Of a stretch of DNA of 35,253 nucleotides, positions 35,236 through 35,253 are shown in pieces. The notes beneath the pieces are model-generated. The model was given only the letters and a program-made list of their open reading frames with translations. It had not been told where the DNA came from and ran no database searches. Numbering within the stretch: the first letter of the stretch is position 1; each line of letters starts with the position of its first letter. Location: contig NZ_CACWVY010000024.1 of the NCBI RefSeq assembly GCF_902764455.1, positions 1 through 35,253 on the forward strand. Reading direction: 5' to 3'. This DNA is from an uncultured Methanobrevibacter sp. (GTDB taxonomy: Archaea; Methanobacteriota; Methanobacteria; Methanobacteriales; Methanobacteriaceae). The position numbers were made by a program, and so were the translations under genes.

Positions 35236-35253
35236 ATGAAATGTGTTTTAAAA
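35236..35253 (+). pseudogene. Probable 5' end of an IS transposase gene (fragment)
   Basis: ATG 35236 opens the frame MKCVLK, which runs off the window 80 bp inside the right inverted repeat. Direction and placement match the 3' fragment at 3-41. It is too short to identify on its own. Confidence 0.35.

Overview
The window looks like a nearly complete genome of a temperate virus or phage-plasmid of a gut or rumen methanogen of the order Methanobacteriales (Methanobrevibacter or Methanosphaera type). The DNA is strongly AT-rich. Most genes are preceded by GGTGAT- or GGAGG-type ribosome binding sites and archaeal TATA boxes. The lysis enzyme is a C71-like pseudomurein endopeptidase, which only makes sense for a host with a pseudomurein wall.

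Layout. (1) Both ends carry the same 26-bp sequence in inverted orientation (74-99 and 35156-35181). Directly inside each copy lies the same 8-bp word GATTATTG in direct orientation. Outside them are what look like the 3' and 5' ends of one rightward transposase gene. The simplest reading is a circular molecule of about 35.05 kb with a single IS insertion, where the assembly broke at the IS. (2) The left end (100-3400) has a helically phased TTGCAA iteron array, a long coiled-coil protein, a tandem ribbon-helix-helix (RHH) regulator with three operators at 17-bp period, and a KilA-N/RhuM-like protein. (3) 3591-5976 is the capsid operon, with two HK97-type major capsid paralogs and a decoration protein. 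(4) 6254-10850 holds small regulators and a Sau3AI-like (GATC) restriction-modification (R-M) system. (5) 10845-20772 is a long leftward surface-protein cluster: collagen-like fibres, lectin/Ig-like proteins, three more proteins built on the decoration domain, a GT-A glycosyltransferase and small membrane proteins. (6) 20773-22095 has no genes. It holds three copies of a dispersed ~110-bp module, then about 650 bp of dense stem-loops that look like a large structured RNA. (7) 22096-24738 encodes a protease-scaffold protein, the portal and two tiny proteins. (8) 24943-26890 is a HaeIII-like (GGCC) R-M pair. (9) 27058-32350 holds RHH/HTH regulators, a ~580-bp array of about 30 GTCCA repeats, and terL/terS. 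(10) 32646-35099 has a duplicated small gene flanking a CPBP membrane protease, then the endolysin.

How it fits together. The element encodes a full head and packaging module (small and large terminase subunits, portal, protease-scaffold, two capsid proteins, decoration protein). I see no tape measure, tail tube, tail terminator, connector or baseplate gene, and no integrase or replication enzyme. The surface proteins appear to be mounted on the capsid through the decoration domain. It is therefore either a tailless HK97-fold archaeal virus, a capsid-forming satellite that borrows tails, or a virus with unrecognised tail proteins. Iteron arrays, RHH proteins, two addictive R-M systems and the apparent circularity fit maintenance as an extrachromosomal phage-plasmid. 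All functions are read from sequence by eye; no database search was possible.
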